From Streptomyces angustmyceticus (GTDB taxonomy: Bacteria; Actinomycetota; Actinomycetes; Streptomycetales; Streptomycetaceae), in NCBI RefSeq assembly GCF_019933235.1, contig NZ_CP082945.1:6051501-6115500 (forward strand): a stretch of DNA of 64,000 bases. The letters run 5' to 3'. Made by a program: the position numbers and the translations under genes. This document shows, piece by piece, positions 33,799 to 43,214 of this stretch. Positions within the stretch are counted from its first letter, which is position 1; each line of letters opens with the position of its first letter. Below the pieces are notes generated by a model. It did no database searches and was not told the origin of the DNA. It was given only the letters and a program-made list of their open reading frames with translations.

Positions 33799-35225
33799 GC
33801 ACCACCCCGCGCCCCGAAAACACCACCGACACCACCGGCCCCGACGAACCCCTCGACCTCGCGGGCATCGGCATCGGCCCCTTCAACCTCTCCCTCGCCG
33901 CCCTCGCCCACCCCCTCACCACCCTGCGCACCGCCTTCTACGACCAGCGCCCCGCCTTCCACTGGCACCCCGGCCTCCTCATCGACGGCGCCACCCTCCA
34001 AGTCCCCTTCCTCGCCGACCTGGTCACCCTCGCCGACCCCGCCAGCCCCTGGACCTTCCTCAACTACCTCAAGACCCGCGAGCGGCTCTTCCCCTTCTAC
34101 TTCGCCGAACGCTTCCACCTCCACCGCGCCGAATACGACGCCTACTGCCGCTGGGTCAGCGAAAACCTGCCGGGCCTCCACTTCGGCCACCAGATCGACG
34201 CCGTCCGCTGGAACCCCGAACGCGAACTCTTCGAAGTCGACTTCACCCAGCTCGACGCCGACGGCGAAGCCGAAGCCCTCGGCCGCACCTACGCCCGCAA
34301 CCTCGTCCTCGGCATCGGCACCACCCCCCACATCCCCGTCCCCCTCCGCCCCCTCGCCGCGTCACCCGCCGTCCCCGTCATCCACTCCGCCGACTACCTC
34401 GCCCACCGCGACACCCTCCTCGCCGCCGACCACGTCACCGTCATCGGCGCCGGCCAGTCGGGCGCCGAGATCTTCCTCGACCAGCTCCGCGCCCGCCCCG
34501 CCGGCCGTGAAGGTCTCCACTGGCTCGCCCGCACCCCCGCCTTCGCCCCCATGGAATACAGCAAGCTCGGCCTCGAACACTTCACCCCCGACTACACCCG
34601 CTACTTCCACGCCCTGCCCGAACGCGTCCGCGACGACCTCGTCCCCGGCCAATGGCAGCTCCACAAGGCCATCGACCACGCCACCCTCGGCGCCATCCAC
34701 GACGAGCTCTACCGCCGCACCCTCGACGGCGGCTGGCCCGACGCCACCCTCACCCCCGGCGTCTTCGTCCGCACCGCGGGCCGCGTCGGCACCACCAAGG
34801 TCGAACTCCACCTCGACCACACCCAGCAGGGCACCCGCTCCCGCCTCACCACCGACGCCGTCGTCCTCGCCACCGGCTACCGCGAACGCCGCCTGGACAC
34901 CCTCCTCGCCGCCATCGACCCCTACCTGCGCCGCGACTCCAGTGCACGCCCCCGCATCGACGCCGACCACCGCCTCGTCCTCGACCCCGCCGTCACCGGC
35001 TCGGTCTACGTCCAGAACGCCGAGACCCACACCCACGGCGTGGGCACCCCCGACCTCGGCCTCGCCGCCTGGCGCAGCGCCACCATCCTCAACTCCCTCA
35101 CAGGCAACACCCCCTACCCCCTCCCCAGCCGCACCGCCTTCACCAGCTTCGGCCTCCCCCAGCCGCCGACGGGCCCCATGGGGAAGGTCCCCCGCCAGGG
35201 CTCCACCCTCGTCCCCCGCCGCTGA
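33795..35225 (+). CDS. Lysine/ornithine/diamine N-monooxygenase, DesB-like
   Basis: This 476-residue flavin N-hydroxylase of the SidA/IucD/DesB family has the FAD motif GIGIGPFNLSLAAL near the N-terminus, VPFLADLVTLADPASPWTFLNYLK, the NADPH motif VTVIGAGQSGAEIF, KLGLEHFTPDYTRYFH, and the closing ATGYRERRLD and YVQNAETHTHGVGTPDLGLAAWR. It would add a hydroxyl to a diamine or amino acid side-chain nitrogen, making a hydroxamate precursor. It overlaps the decarboxylase by ATGA, the same order as desA-desB. The expected acyltransferase and siderophore synthetase are absent; the next gene is on the other strand. Confidence 0.9.
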   Translation: MSTTPRPENTTDTTGPDEPLDLAGIGIGPFNLSLAALAHPLTTLRTAFYDQRPAFHWHPGLLIDGATLQVPFLADLVTLADPASPWTFLNYLKTRERLFPFYFAERFHLHRAEYDAYCRWVSENLPGLHFGHQIDAVRWNPERELFEVDFTQLDADGEAEALGRTYARNLVLGIGTTPHIPVPLRPLAASPAVPVIHSADYLAHRDTLLAADHVTVIGAGQSGAEIFLDQLRARPAGREGLHWLARTPAFAPMEYSKLGLEHFTPDYTRYFHALPERVRDDLVPGQWQLHKAIDHATLGAIHDELYRRTLDGGWPDATLTPGVFVRTAGRVGTTKVELHLDHTQQGTRSRLTTDAVVLATGYRERRLDTLLAAIDPYLRRDSSARPRIDADHRLVLDPAVTGSVYVQNAETHTHGVGTPDLGLAAWRSATILNSLTGNTPYPLPSRTAFTSFGLPQPPTGPMGKVPRQGSTLVPRR

Positions 35226-35236
35226 ACCACACCGTT

Positions 35237-35289
35237 CCCTCCGGCCCGCTCCGGTCACCTCGACGGCTTGCGACGCCGGCGCCGGAGGG
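35237..35289. terminator. Possible convergent terminator
   Basis: CCCTCCGGC (35237-35245) and GCCGGAGGG (35281-35289) form a perfect 9-bp stem with a 35-nt loop between the two converging stop codons. Confidence 0.4.
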
Positions 35290-35308
35290 AGTGGCCCCGC
35301 CCCCGGCC

Positions 35309-37111
35309 TCAGAACACCGGCACCCCGTCCCGCGTCAACTTCCAGTCCACCGAGGCGAACTGCGCGGGATCGATCTGCCCGGTCTCCTGCACCCACCCGA
35401 TGATGAGATTCCGGATCTCGTCCGACGTCGACCACACCTGCTCGGCGGCCGCCACATGCGGGAAATTGCCGCCACCGCTCGCCCGGTAATTGTTCACCGC
35501 CAGCACGAACCGCGCCGCATCGTCCAGCGGCTTCCCGCCGAACATCAGCTTCCCGATCCGCTGCCCCGCCGGCTTCGCGATATCGACCTCGTACGAGACC
35601 CCGCTCACCACGTCATAGTTGTAATCCGGCGTACCGTCCGCGTTCGTCACCTTCGACGGATCCACCGGGCCACCCGCCGCCGTCCGCACGTAATACCGCG
35701 CCGAGAACTCCAGATACGCCCGCACCTGCGCACCCGTCAGCACCCGCGCCTCCAGCGTGTTGTCGAACGGATACAGCGCCGCCATCGACCGGATCGTGAC
35801 ATCCCCCTCCGGCACCCGCGCCGTCCGCGAAAAGCACGACGCCTGCGACAGCACCGGCAACGACGCGTGCGCCGTCCCCGCCAGCGCCTTGCGCACCACC
35901 TCCGCCTGCACGAACGCGATGAAATCCAGGACCGGCGTGTCCTTCACCGGCGCCTCGGCCGCCGTCATCTCCGCCTTCGACCGGCCGATCACCCGGTTCA
36001 CATACGCCACGACCTTCCGGTGCTCGGCCCGCAGCAACCCCGTGATCCGCGCGTCCTCCGCCACCGCGTTCGAGTTCAGCACCCGCGAACCGGCCGACGC
36101 CACCTCCCAGCGCCCCCGACGCCACTCCACCGCGATATCGAAGAGCGTCAGCCGCTGCCCCCACTTCAGCGGCTCCGAGAGCACCACCTCCCGGCCCGAC
36201 TCCTTGTTCACCACCCGCCGCTCCGGAACCTCCACATGCGCGTGCCCCACCAAGATCGCATCGATCCCCGGCACCTGCTCCGCCACCAACGCAGCCGCGT
36301 TCTCCACATACGGCACCTGATCCCCGTACGACGACGTGCCGCTCATCCCGGAATGCGCCGCCACGATCACCACATCCGCGCCCATCGACCGCAGCTTCGG
36401 CACCCATGCCGCCGCCTGCTCCACCAATCCCGGAAACGCTAGCTTCCCCTGCACATGCGCCTTGTCCCAGATCGCGATCCCCGGATTCGTCAGACCCAGC
36501 ACCGCCACCGTCACCACCCGGCCCCGCGGTGACCGCAATCGCTTCAGCACATACGGCCGGAACGCCGGACGCAGCGATTTCGCATCGACCGCATTCGCCC
36601 CCAGCAGCGGGAAATCACAGCTCTCCTCGAACTTCCGCAGCACCGGAATGCCGTAATTGAACTCATGATTTCCCAGCGCCGCGGCGTCATAGCCGATCGC
36701 ATTCATCGCCCGCGCCATCGGATGCACCGGCCCGCCCGGAGCCGTGATCGGATCCACCTTGGCGTAGTAATACGCCAACTGCGTCCCCTGAATGGTGTCG
36801 CCCGCGTCGATCAGCAGCGTGTTGTGCCGGCCCTTCTCCCGCCGCACCCGGGACACCAGCGTCGAGATCTTCGCCAGGCCGACATCGTTGTGCGCCGGGT
36901 CGTCGAACTCCGCGTCCGTGGCGTAGTCCCAGTTGAAGACATTGCCGTGCAGGTCCGTCGTGCCCATGACCGTGAAGGCGTACCGCTCCCGCCGGTGCCC
37001 ACGTCCGGTGTCCCGCGCCTCCGACGCCGGCGCGCCCGCCGCCCCCGCGAGGGCCATTCCGGCTCCCGTCACCACGGAACGCCCCAAGAACTTCCTACGG
37101 TCGAGCGACAT
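35309..37111 (-). CDS. Tat-exported bifunctional metallophosphatase/5'-nucleotidase
   Basis: This 600-residue extracytoplasmic enzyme of the UshA/2',3'-cyclic-nucleotide phosphodiesterase family scavenges phosphate and nucleosides from nucleotides. The Tat signal is SLDRRKFLGRSVVTGAG, ending near residue 30. The metal ligands are seen in TTDLHGNVFNWDY, DAGDTIQGTQ, ALGNHEFNYG, AAHSGMSG and VGHAHVEVP. The C-terminal 5'-nucleotidase domain contains YPFDNTLEARVLTGAQVRAYLE and the substrate-stacking NNYRASGGGNFP. ATG 37111 follows AAGGGAG; a shadow start upstream is unlikely. It converges on the DesB-like gene and diverges from the SIMPL gene. Confidence 0.93.
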   Translation of the reverse strand: MSLDRRKFLGRSVVTGAGMALAGAAGAPASEARDTGRGHRRERYAFTVMGTTDLHGNVFNWDYATDAEFDDPAHNDVGLAKISTLVSRVRREKGRHNTLLIDAGDTIQGTQLAYYYAKVDPITAPGGPVHPMARAMNAIGYDAAALGNHEFNYGIPVLRKFEESCDFPLLGANAVDAKSLRPAFRPYVLKRLRSPRGRVVTVAVLGLTNPGIAIWDKAHVQGKLAFPGLVEQAAAWVPKLRSMGADVVIVAAHSGMSGTSSYGDQVPYVENAAALVAEQVPGIDAILVGHAHVEVPERRVVNKESGREVVLSEPLKWGQRLTLFDIAVEWRRGRWEVASAGSRVLNSNAVAEDARITGLLRAEHRKVVAYVNRVIGRSKAEMTAAEAPVKDTPVLDFIAFVQAEVVRKALAGTAHASLPVLSQASCFSRTARVPEGDVTIRSMAALYPFDNTLEARVLTGAQVRAYLEFSARYYVRTAAGGPVDPSKVTNADGTPDYNYDVVSGVSYEVDIAKPAGQRIGKLMFGGKPLDDAARFVLAVNNYRASGGGNFPHVAAAEQVWSTSDEIRNLIIGWVQETGQIDPAQFASVDWKLTRDGVPVF

Positions 37112-37348
37112 GCCAACTCCCTTGGATGAACGCCAAAAACGCGGATGAGCGCCGCCACACAGCGGGGACAACGCGCGTAGATTCTGACGCAGTCACCCCC
37201 TGTGCGACACCCCTCACCCGCACCCCTCCGATGCCCCGCCCCGGCGGTCCCGGTATGCGACCCTTCACCACTCGCACCCGAGCACCCACGGCCCACCCCA
37301 CCGGACACTCACCCCACCGGACACCCACCCGACCCCCGGGAGCCACCC

Positions 37349-38086
37349 ATGACCGACCCCGCCGACCAGAGCGCCCCCACCGCCCCCGCGAGCGGCACCA
37401 CCCCGACCGCCCTCCCCTACGGCACCCCGGACACCCCCCGCCTCGCCGTGCGCGGCGAAGCCCGCCTCGACGTCGACCCCGAAATCGCCCGCATCGCCGT
37501 CACCGTCACCGCCCGCGGCACCGACCGCACCACCGCCCTCGCCGACCTCACCCGCCGCAACGAAGCCGCCCTCACCCTCATCAGGAGCCACGGCGACGCC
37601 GTCGAAAGACTCGAAACCGGCACCTTCAGCCTCACCCCCCAACTCACCGAGAAGGGCCGCCACGAACGCGTCCGCGCCTACCACGGACGCGTCACCCACA
37701 CCGCCGCCCTCAACGACTTCACCACCCTCGGCGAACTCACCACCCGCCTCGCCGACCTCGACCTCACCCGCGTCGACGGCCCGTGGTGGGACCTGCGCCC
37801 CGACTCACCCGCCCACCGTGCCGCCCGCACCCAGGCCGTCCGCGAAGCCGTCCAGCGCGCCCGCGAATACGCCGAAGCCCTCGGCGCCCGCCTCGACGCC
37901 CTCCTCGAAATCGCCGACCTCGGCGCCGAGGACGCCACACCCCCGGCCGGCCCCGCCCTGCGCTCCTTCGCCGGCTACGGCGCCGCCGCCCAGGAATCCG
38001 CCCCCGCCCTCGATCTCGAACCCCAGCGCCAAACCGTCCACGCCCATGTCAACGCGCGCTTTACGATGACCCGTCCCGCACTCTGA
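37349..38086 (+). CDS. SIMPL (DUF541) domain protein
   Basis: This 245-residue protein has one SIMPL/DUF541 domain from about 32 to the end. The first strand-turn is LAVRGEARLDVDPEIARIAVTVTARGTDRTTALADLTRRNEAAL, followed by GTFSLTPQ and the helix AARTQAVREAVQRAREYAEALGARL. Its members are often periplasmic (for example BP26), but no signal peptide is present here, as in many actinobacterial versions, so it is probably cytoplasmic. The biochemical role is unknown. It starts at ATG 37349 with a GGGAG upstream. Confidence 0.88.
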   Translation: MTDPADQSAPTAPASGTTPTALPYGTPDTPRLAVRGEARLDVDPEIARIAVTVTARGTDRTTALADLTRRNEAALTLIRSHGDAVERLETGTFSLTPQLTEKGRHERVRAYHGRVTHTAALNDFTTLGELTTRLADLDLTRVDGPWWDLRPDSPAHRAARTQAVREAVQRAREYAEALGARLDALLEIADLGAEDATPPAGPALRSFAGYGAAAQESAPALDLEPQRQTVHAHVNARFTMTRPAL

Positions 38087-38231
38087 GATCCACGCGCCGG
38101 GAGATGACATTCCGCTCATCGGAGCGGCTCCGCGCCCATTCCAATACTTGTCAACAGCCTTTCATGAAGCGCTCGTTGAGCAGTCACTTCTCCACCGTTC
38201 CCTACCGCCCGGTAAGTCATAGAGTCGAAAC

Positions 38232-39668
38232 ATGCGCCGAGCAAAGATCGTCTGCACACTGGGACCCGCCACCGACTCGTACGAGCAGATCAAAGCCCTC
38301 GTCGACGCCGGAATGGACATCGCCCGCTTCAACCTCAGCCACGGCACCTACGCCGAACACGAAGCGCGATTCGACCGGGTCCGCAAAGCATCCGAAGAAA
38401 CCCGCCGCAGCGTCGGCATCCTCGCCGACCTACAAGGTCCGAAGATCCGACTCGGCCGATTCCGCGAAGGCCCTGTACTTCTCGAACGCGACGACGAGTT
38501 CACCATCACCGTGGAACCCGCCGTCGAAGGCGACCGGCAGATCTGCGGCACCACCTACAACGGCCTCGCCGCCGACGTCACCACCGGCGAACGCATCCTC
38601 GTCGACGACGGAAAGGTCACCCTCGAAGTCACCGACGTCGACGGACCCCACGTCCGCACCAGGGTGGTCGAAGGCGGCATGGTCTCCGACCACAAGGGGC
38701 TCAACCTCCCCGGCGTCGCCGTCTCCGTCCCCGCCCTCTCCGAGAAGGACCAGGACGACCTCCGCTGGGCCCTGCGCTACGGCGCCGACATCATCGCCCT
38801 CTCCTTCGTCCGCAGCGGCCGCGACATCGAGGACGTCCACCGCATCATGCGCGAGGAGGGCCGCTTCCTCCCCGTCATCGCCAAGGTCGAAAAACCCCAG
38901 GCCGTCGACAACATCGACGACATCGTCGCCGCCTTCGACGGCATCATGGTCGCCCGCGGCGACCTCGGCGTCGAAATGCCCCTCGAAACCGTCCCGATCG
39001 TCCAGAAGCGCGCCATCAAACTCGCCAAGCGCAACGCCAAACCGGTCATCGTCGCCACCCAGATGCTCGACTCGATGATCGACAACTCCCGCCCCACCCG
39101 CGCCGAGGCCTCCGACGTCGCCAACGCCGTCATCGACGGCACCGACGCCGTCATGCTCTCCGGCGAGACCAGCGTCGGTAAGTACCCCACCGAGACCGTC
39201 AAGACGATGAGCCGCATCGTCGAGGCCGCCGAGGAAGACCTCCTCGCCAAGGGCCTCCCGCCGCTCACCGAGGCCAACAAGCCCCGTACCCAGGGCGGCG
39301 CCGTCGCCCGCGCCGCCGCCGACATGGGCGACTTCCTCGGCGCCAAGTTCCTCGTCGCCTTCACCCAGTCCGGCGACACCGTCCGCCGCCTCTCCCGCTA
39401 CCGCTCGCCCATCCCGCTCCTGGCCTTCACCCCCGACCCGGCCACCCGCTCCCAGCTCAACGTCAGCTGGGGCGTGGAGACCTTCCTCGGCCCGACCGTC
39501 GACTCCACCGACGAAATGGTCGCCCAGGTCGACGAGCAGCTCCTCCGGCTCGGCCGCTGCCAGAAGGGCGACGTCGTCATCATCACCGCCGGCTCCCCGC
39601 CCGGCGTCCCCGGCTCCACCAACCTCGTCCGCGTCCACCACATCGGCGAGGACGACTCCCCGAAGTAG
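38232..39668 (+). CDS. pyk: Pyruvate kinase
   Basis: This 478-residue enzyme makes pyruvate and ATP from phosphoenolpyruvate and ADP. It begins MRRAKIVCTLGPATDSYEQIKALVDAGMDIARFNLSHG. The B domain follows, then the active-site Lys region VIAKVEKPQAVDNIDDI, the metal-site GDLGVEMPLETVP and TQMLDSMI, and the MLSGETSVGKYP motif. The C-terminal regulatory domain carries FTQSGDTVRRLSRYRS. No Shine-Dalgarno is visible; TAGAGT at 38221-38226 lies 5 bp before the ATG, suggesting a leaderless transcript. Confidence 0.98.
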   Translation: MRRAKIVCTLGPATDSYEQIKALVDAGMDIARFNLSHGTYAEHEARFDRVRKASEETRRSVGILADLQGPKIRLGRFREGPVLLERDDEFTITVEPAVEGDRQICGTTYNGLAADVTTGERILVDDGKVTLEVTDVDGPHVRTRVVEGGMVSDHKGLNLPGVAVSVPALSEKDQDDLRWALRYGADIIALSFVRSGRDIEDVHRIMREEGRFLPVIAKVEKPQAVDNIDDIVAAFDGIMVARGDLGVEMPLETVPIVQKRAIKLAKRNAKPVIVATQMLDSMIDNSRPTRAEASDVANAVIDGTDAVMLSGETSVGKYPTETVKTMSRIVEAAEEDLLAKGLPPLTEANKPRTQGGAVARAAADMGDFLGAKFLVAFTQSGDTVRRLSRYRSPIPLLAFTPDPATRSQLNVSWGVETFLGPTVDSTDEMVAQVDEQLLRLGRCQKGDVVIITAGSPPGVPGSTNLVRVHHIGEDDSPK

Positions 39669-39720
39669 CCCCACCCGCACCGCGCTCCCGCTGGGCCGAG
39701 GTACCTGACTGCCGTCCCTG

Positions 39721-40509
39721 TCAGTACTTCGGCCCGATGTGTGCGTCCATGAGAGCCACGGAGTCTTTGCGGGCGACGGAGATGTTGAACGGATCGCTGC
39801 CGCGGGCGAGCACGGTCCACTCGACACCGACCTTGGTGAGGGTGTCCGAGAAGAGCCGGCGGATGTCGTCGGACTTGTTGGCGAAGAGGTACCTCGGGTA
39901 CTCGTAGCGCTTGCGCTCCCCGCCGACCATGCGCGTCGTCCAGTTGGTGATCCGGCAGCCGTCGGAGTGGACGAGTCCGCGGAGGAACTCCCAGGGGTGC
40001 GCGTCCACGATCTGCTGCTGCCATGCTTCGAGCGCGATCGGCCGCTCGTGCTTCTTGCCGGGGCCGTGCTGGGGGAACAGGCACCACAGGTGCTTCGAGT
40101 AGACCTTCACGTTGTGGCAGCCGGTTTTGCGCACCCGGCACACGGAGTTGTCGGGGAAGACCGTGCGCATGGCGGCTTCGCAGGCGTCCATGAGGCCCGG
40201 CCAGTCGTCGCCGCACGTGATCATGAGGCTCGGTGCGCGGTGAGCCGAGTACTGGATGATGTGGCCGTCGCCGAGGTAGAGGGCCAGGAGGTAGGAGTAT
40301 GCCGCTGCGTCGAGCTCGCGCCCGTCGCAGCGTGGGCACTTCGGCCGGTGGGCTCCTGGGCACTCGCCGCGTTCCGCGCGGTCCTTGTGCAGCCAGTAGC
40401 CGACGGTGCCGAGGGGGACGCCCAGGGCGCGGGCGACCTCTGCGTTCTTGGCCCCCGCGCGGAGCCGGGCGATTGCCTTGCGTCGGACATCTGTGCCGTG
40501 GAAGCTCAT
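39721..40509 (-). CDS. LAGLIDADG homing-endonuclease-like protein with N-terminal HTH and zinc knuckle
   Basis: This 262-residue free-standing protein has an N-terminal transposase/sigma-like helix-turn-helix (about 8-42, KAIARLRAGAKNAEVARALGVPLGTVGYWL) and a possible zinc knuckle (Cys50, His54, Cys58, Cys61). Two LAGLIDADG-type helices follow: YLLALYLGDGH at 73-83 and EFLRGLVHSDG at 175-184, each ending in an acidic residue. This is the layout of a single-chain two-motif endonuclease. GC is lower than in neighbours: three 60-base lines counted by hand gave 62, 65 and 70 percent. It reads away from the 3' end of tRNA-Leu, 84 bp apart, on the same strand. Endonuclease activity is inferred; it could be a domesticated regulator. 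Confidence 0.75.
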   Translation of the reverse strand: MSFHGTDVRRKAIARLRAGAKNAEVARALGVPLGTVGYWLHKDRAERGECPGAHRPKCPRCDGRELDAAAYSYLLALYLGDGHIIQYSAHRAPSLMITCGDDWPGLMDACEAAMRTVFPDNSVCRVRKTGCHNVKVYSKHLWCLFPQHGPGKKHERPIALEAWQQQIVDAHPWEFLRGLVHSDGCRITNWTTRMVGGERKRYEYPRYLFANKSDDIRRLFSDTLTKVGVEWTVLARGSDPFNISVARKDSVALMDAHIGPKY

Positions 40510-40593
40510 GACATCACTGTGTGTGACGCATCATGAGTGCGGGGCGAAAGTGCGTGCGAACCACGCGAAGGTGAAATTCCGCTTGTTCAAAGG

Positions 40594-40676
40594 TGCCCGG
40601 TGTGGGATTCGAACCCACATGCCCAAGGGCACGGCTGTTTGAGAGCCGCGTGTCTGACCAGTTCCACCAACCGGGC
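40594..40676 (-). tRNA. tRNA-Leu (anticodon CAA)
   Basis: Acceptor arms GCCCGGT and ACCGGGC pair over 7 bp. The anticodon stem CGGCT/AGCCG encloses loop CTCAAAC, giving anticodon CAA, which reads the rare UUG codon. A long variable arm (GCCC-TT-GGGC) marks a class II tRNA, and the T arm contains GGTTCGAATCC. CCA is not encoded in full after the discriminator A. Confidence 0.97.
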
Positions 40677-40765
40677 CGGTTGCGAGAGACACCCTACCGT
40701 GTGCAGCTCTACGCCCGCCTCTAGGTAGGCTGCAATGGCACCACCTGCCTGGAACGAGGAGTCCC

Positions 40766-41422
40766 GTGAGCGCCGCCGAGCCCGAGCAGCCCGTCGCCGA
40801 TGACGATCAGTCGCATGTCCCGCCGCTGACCACGCGCGTCGTGATCGCGGAGGACGAGGCCCTCATCCGTCTCGATCTCAAGGAGATGCTGGAGGAGGAG
40901 GGCTATACCGTCGTCGGCGAGGCCGGGGACGGTCAGACCGCCGTGGAGCTGGCCCGGGAGCACCGTCCGGACCTGGTGATCCTGGACGTGAAGATGCCGG
41001 TGCTGGACGGCATCTCGGCGGCCGAGAAGATCGCCGAGGAGAGCATCGCGCCGGTGCTGATGCTGACCGCGTTCTCGCAGCGTGAGCTGGTGGAGCGGGC
41101 GCGGGACGCGGGTGCGATGGCGTATCTGGTGAAGCCGTTCTCGAAGAGCGACGTGGTTCCCGCGATCGAGATGGCGGTGAGCCGGTTCACCGAGCTGAAG
41201 ACGCTGGAGCAGGAGATCGCGGATCTCACCCAGCGGCTGGAGACCCGGAAGCTGGTGGACCGGGCGAAGAGCATTCTGCAGACGCAGTACGGGCTGACGG
41301 AGCCGGCGGCGTTCCGGTGGATCCAGAAGACGTCGATGGACCGGCGGCTGTCGATGCAGCAGGTCGCGGAGGCGGTCATCGAGGACGCCGAGGAGAAGAA
41401 GCAGCAGCAGAAGGACCAGTGA
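40766..41422 (+). CDS. pdtaR: ANTAR-domain response regulator (PdtaR-like)
   Basis: This 218-residue protein has a receiver domain (about 25-140; acidic pair in IAEDEALIRLD, phosphoacceptor Asp74 in VILDVKMPVLD, Thr in LMLTAFS, Lys in YLVKPFS). A coiled linker leads to a C-terminal ANTAR RNA-binding domain (LTQRLETRKLVDRAKSILQTQYGLTEPAAFRWIQKTSMDRRLSMQQVAEAVI). ANTAR proteins bind tandem stem-loops in nascent RNA and prevent termination. It matches M. tuberculosis PdtaR, which is controlled by the kinase PdtaS. No kinase is adjacent here. GTG 40766 follows CGAGGAG. A Gln/Lys-rich tail ends the protein before a strong terminator. Confidence 0.95.
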   Translation: MSAAEPEQPVADDDQSHVPPLTTRVVIAEDEALIRLDLKEMLEEEGYTVVGEAGDGQTAVELAREHRPDLVILDVKMPVLDGISAAEKIAEESIAPVLMLTAFSQRELVERARDAGAMAYLVKPFSKSDVVPAIEMAVSRFTELKTLEQEIADLTQRLETRKLVDRAKSILQTQYGLTEPAAFRWIQKTSMDRRLSMQQVAEAVIEDAEEKKQQQKDQ

Positions 41423-41454
41423 CCGGCGGCAGCCGGGCTGGTTCCTGAGCGCGC

Positions 41455-41501
41455 GGGCGGCCCCGCACCGATCTTCATCGGTGCGGGGCCGCCCGTTTTT
41501 T
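41455..41501 (+). terminator. Intrinsic terminator of pdtaR
   Basis: Perfect 17-bp arms run 41455-41471 and 41478-41494 around TCTTCA, followed by G and six T residues. This is the most convincing Rho-independent terminator in the window. It also separates pdtaR from the converging liv operon. Confidence 0.92.
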
Positions 41502-41538
41502 GATGCGGTGCGGATCTCTGCCCTCCGTCCTGCCGTTC

Positions 41539-42251
41539 TCAGTCCTCGCCGAGATAGGCCTTGCGGACGGATTCGTCGTGGAGGAGGGATGCGCCGGTGC
41601 CGGAGAGGACGATGCGGCCGATTTCCATGACGTGTCCCTGGTCGGCGAGGGAGAGCGCGGCCTGGGCGTTCTGTTCGACGAGGAGGATGGTGGTGCCCTG
41701 GGAGCGGAGTTCGCGGATGGTTTCCATGATCTTCTGCATCATGATCGGGGAGAGGCCCATGGAGGGCTCGTCGAGCATGAGGAGTTTGGGGCGGGACATC
41801 AGGGCGCGGCCCATGGCGAGCATTTGCTGCTCGCCGCCGGAGAGGGTGCCGGAGGCTTGTTTGCTGCGTTCGCCGAGGATGGGGAAGAGCTCGTAGACGC
41901 GCTGGATGTCTTTCGTAATGCCGTCGGTGTCCTTGCGGAGGAAGGCGCCGAGCTGGAGGTTTTCGGCGATGGTGAGGCGGGGGAAGAGGCGGCGGCCTTC
42001 GGGGGAGTGGGCGAGGCCGCGTTCGACGATCTTGTGGGCGGGCACGCCGTCGAGGGGTTCGCCGTCGAAGGTGATGGTGCCGCCGAGGGGCTTGAGGAGG
42101 CCGGAGAGGGTGCGCAGGGTGGTGGTCTTGCCGGCGCCGTTGGTGCCGATGAGGGTGACGGCCGAGCCGGCTTCGACGGAGAACGAGATACCTTTGACGG
42201 CTTCGATCTTGCCGTAGGCGACGCGGAGGTCCTTGACTTCGAGCAGTGCGG

Positions 42252-42255
<4 letters not shown>
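41539..42255 (-). CDS. livF: Branched-chain amino acid ABC transporter ATP-binding protein LivF
   Basis: This 238-residue ATPase is the last gene of livKHMGF. It has Walker A GTNGAGKTTT, the LivF segment GLAHSPEGRRLFPRLTIAENLQLGA, ABC signature LSGGEQQML, Walker B LLMLDEPSMGLSP and the H-loop. With LivG it powers import of Leu, Ile, Val or related ligands. The ATG overlaps the livG stop (ATGA). Confidence 0.96.

Positions 42256-43210
<955 letters not shown>

Positions 43211-43214
<4 letters not shown>

Noticed and set aside
39669..39720. Duplicated tRNA-Leu 3' end as an att site beyond the LAGLIDADG-type gene
   Set aside because: No copy of the tRNA 3' terminal sequence is visible in this gap.
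39739..40536. Plus-strand frame opposite the LAGLIDADG-type gene
   Set aside because: No domain, and the minus strand carries a clear HTH and two LAGLIDADG motifs.
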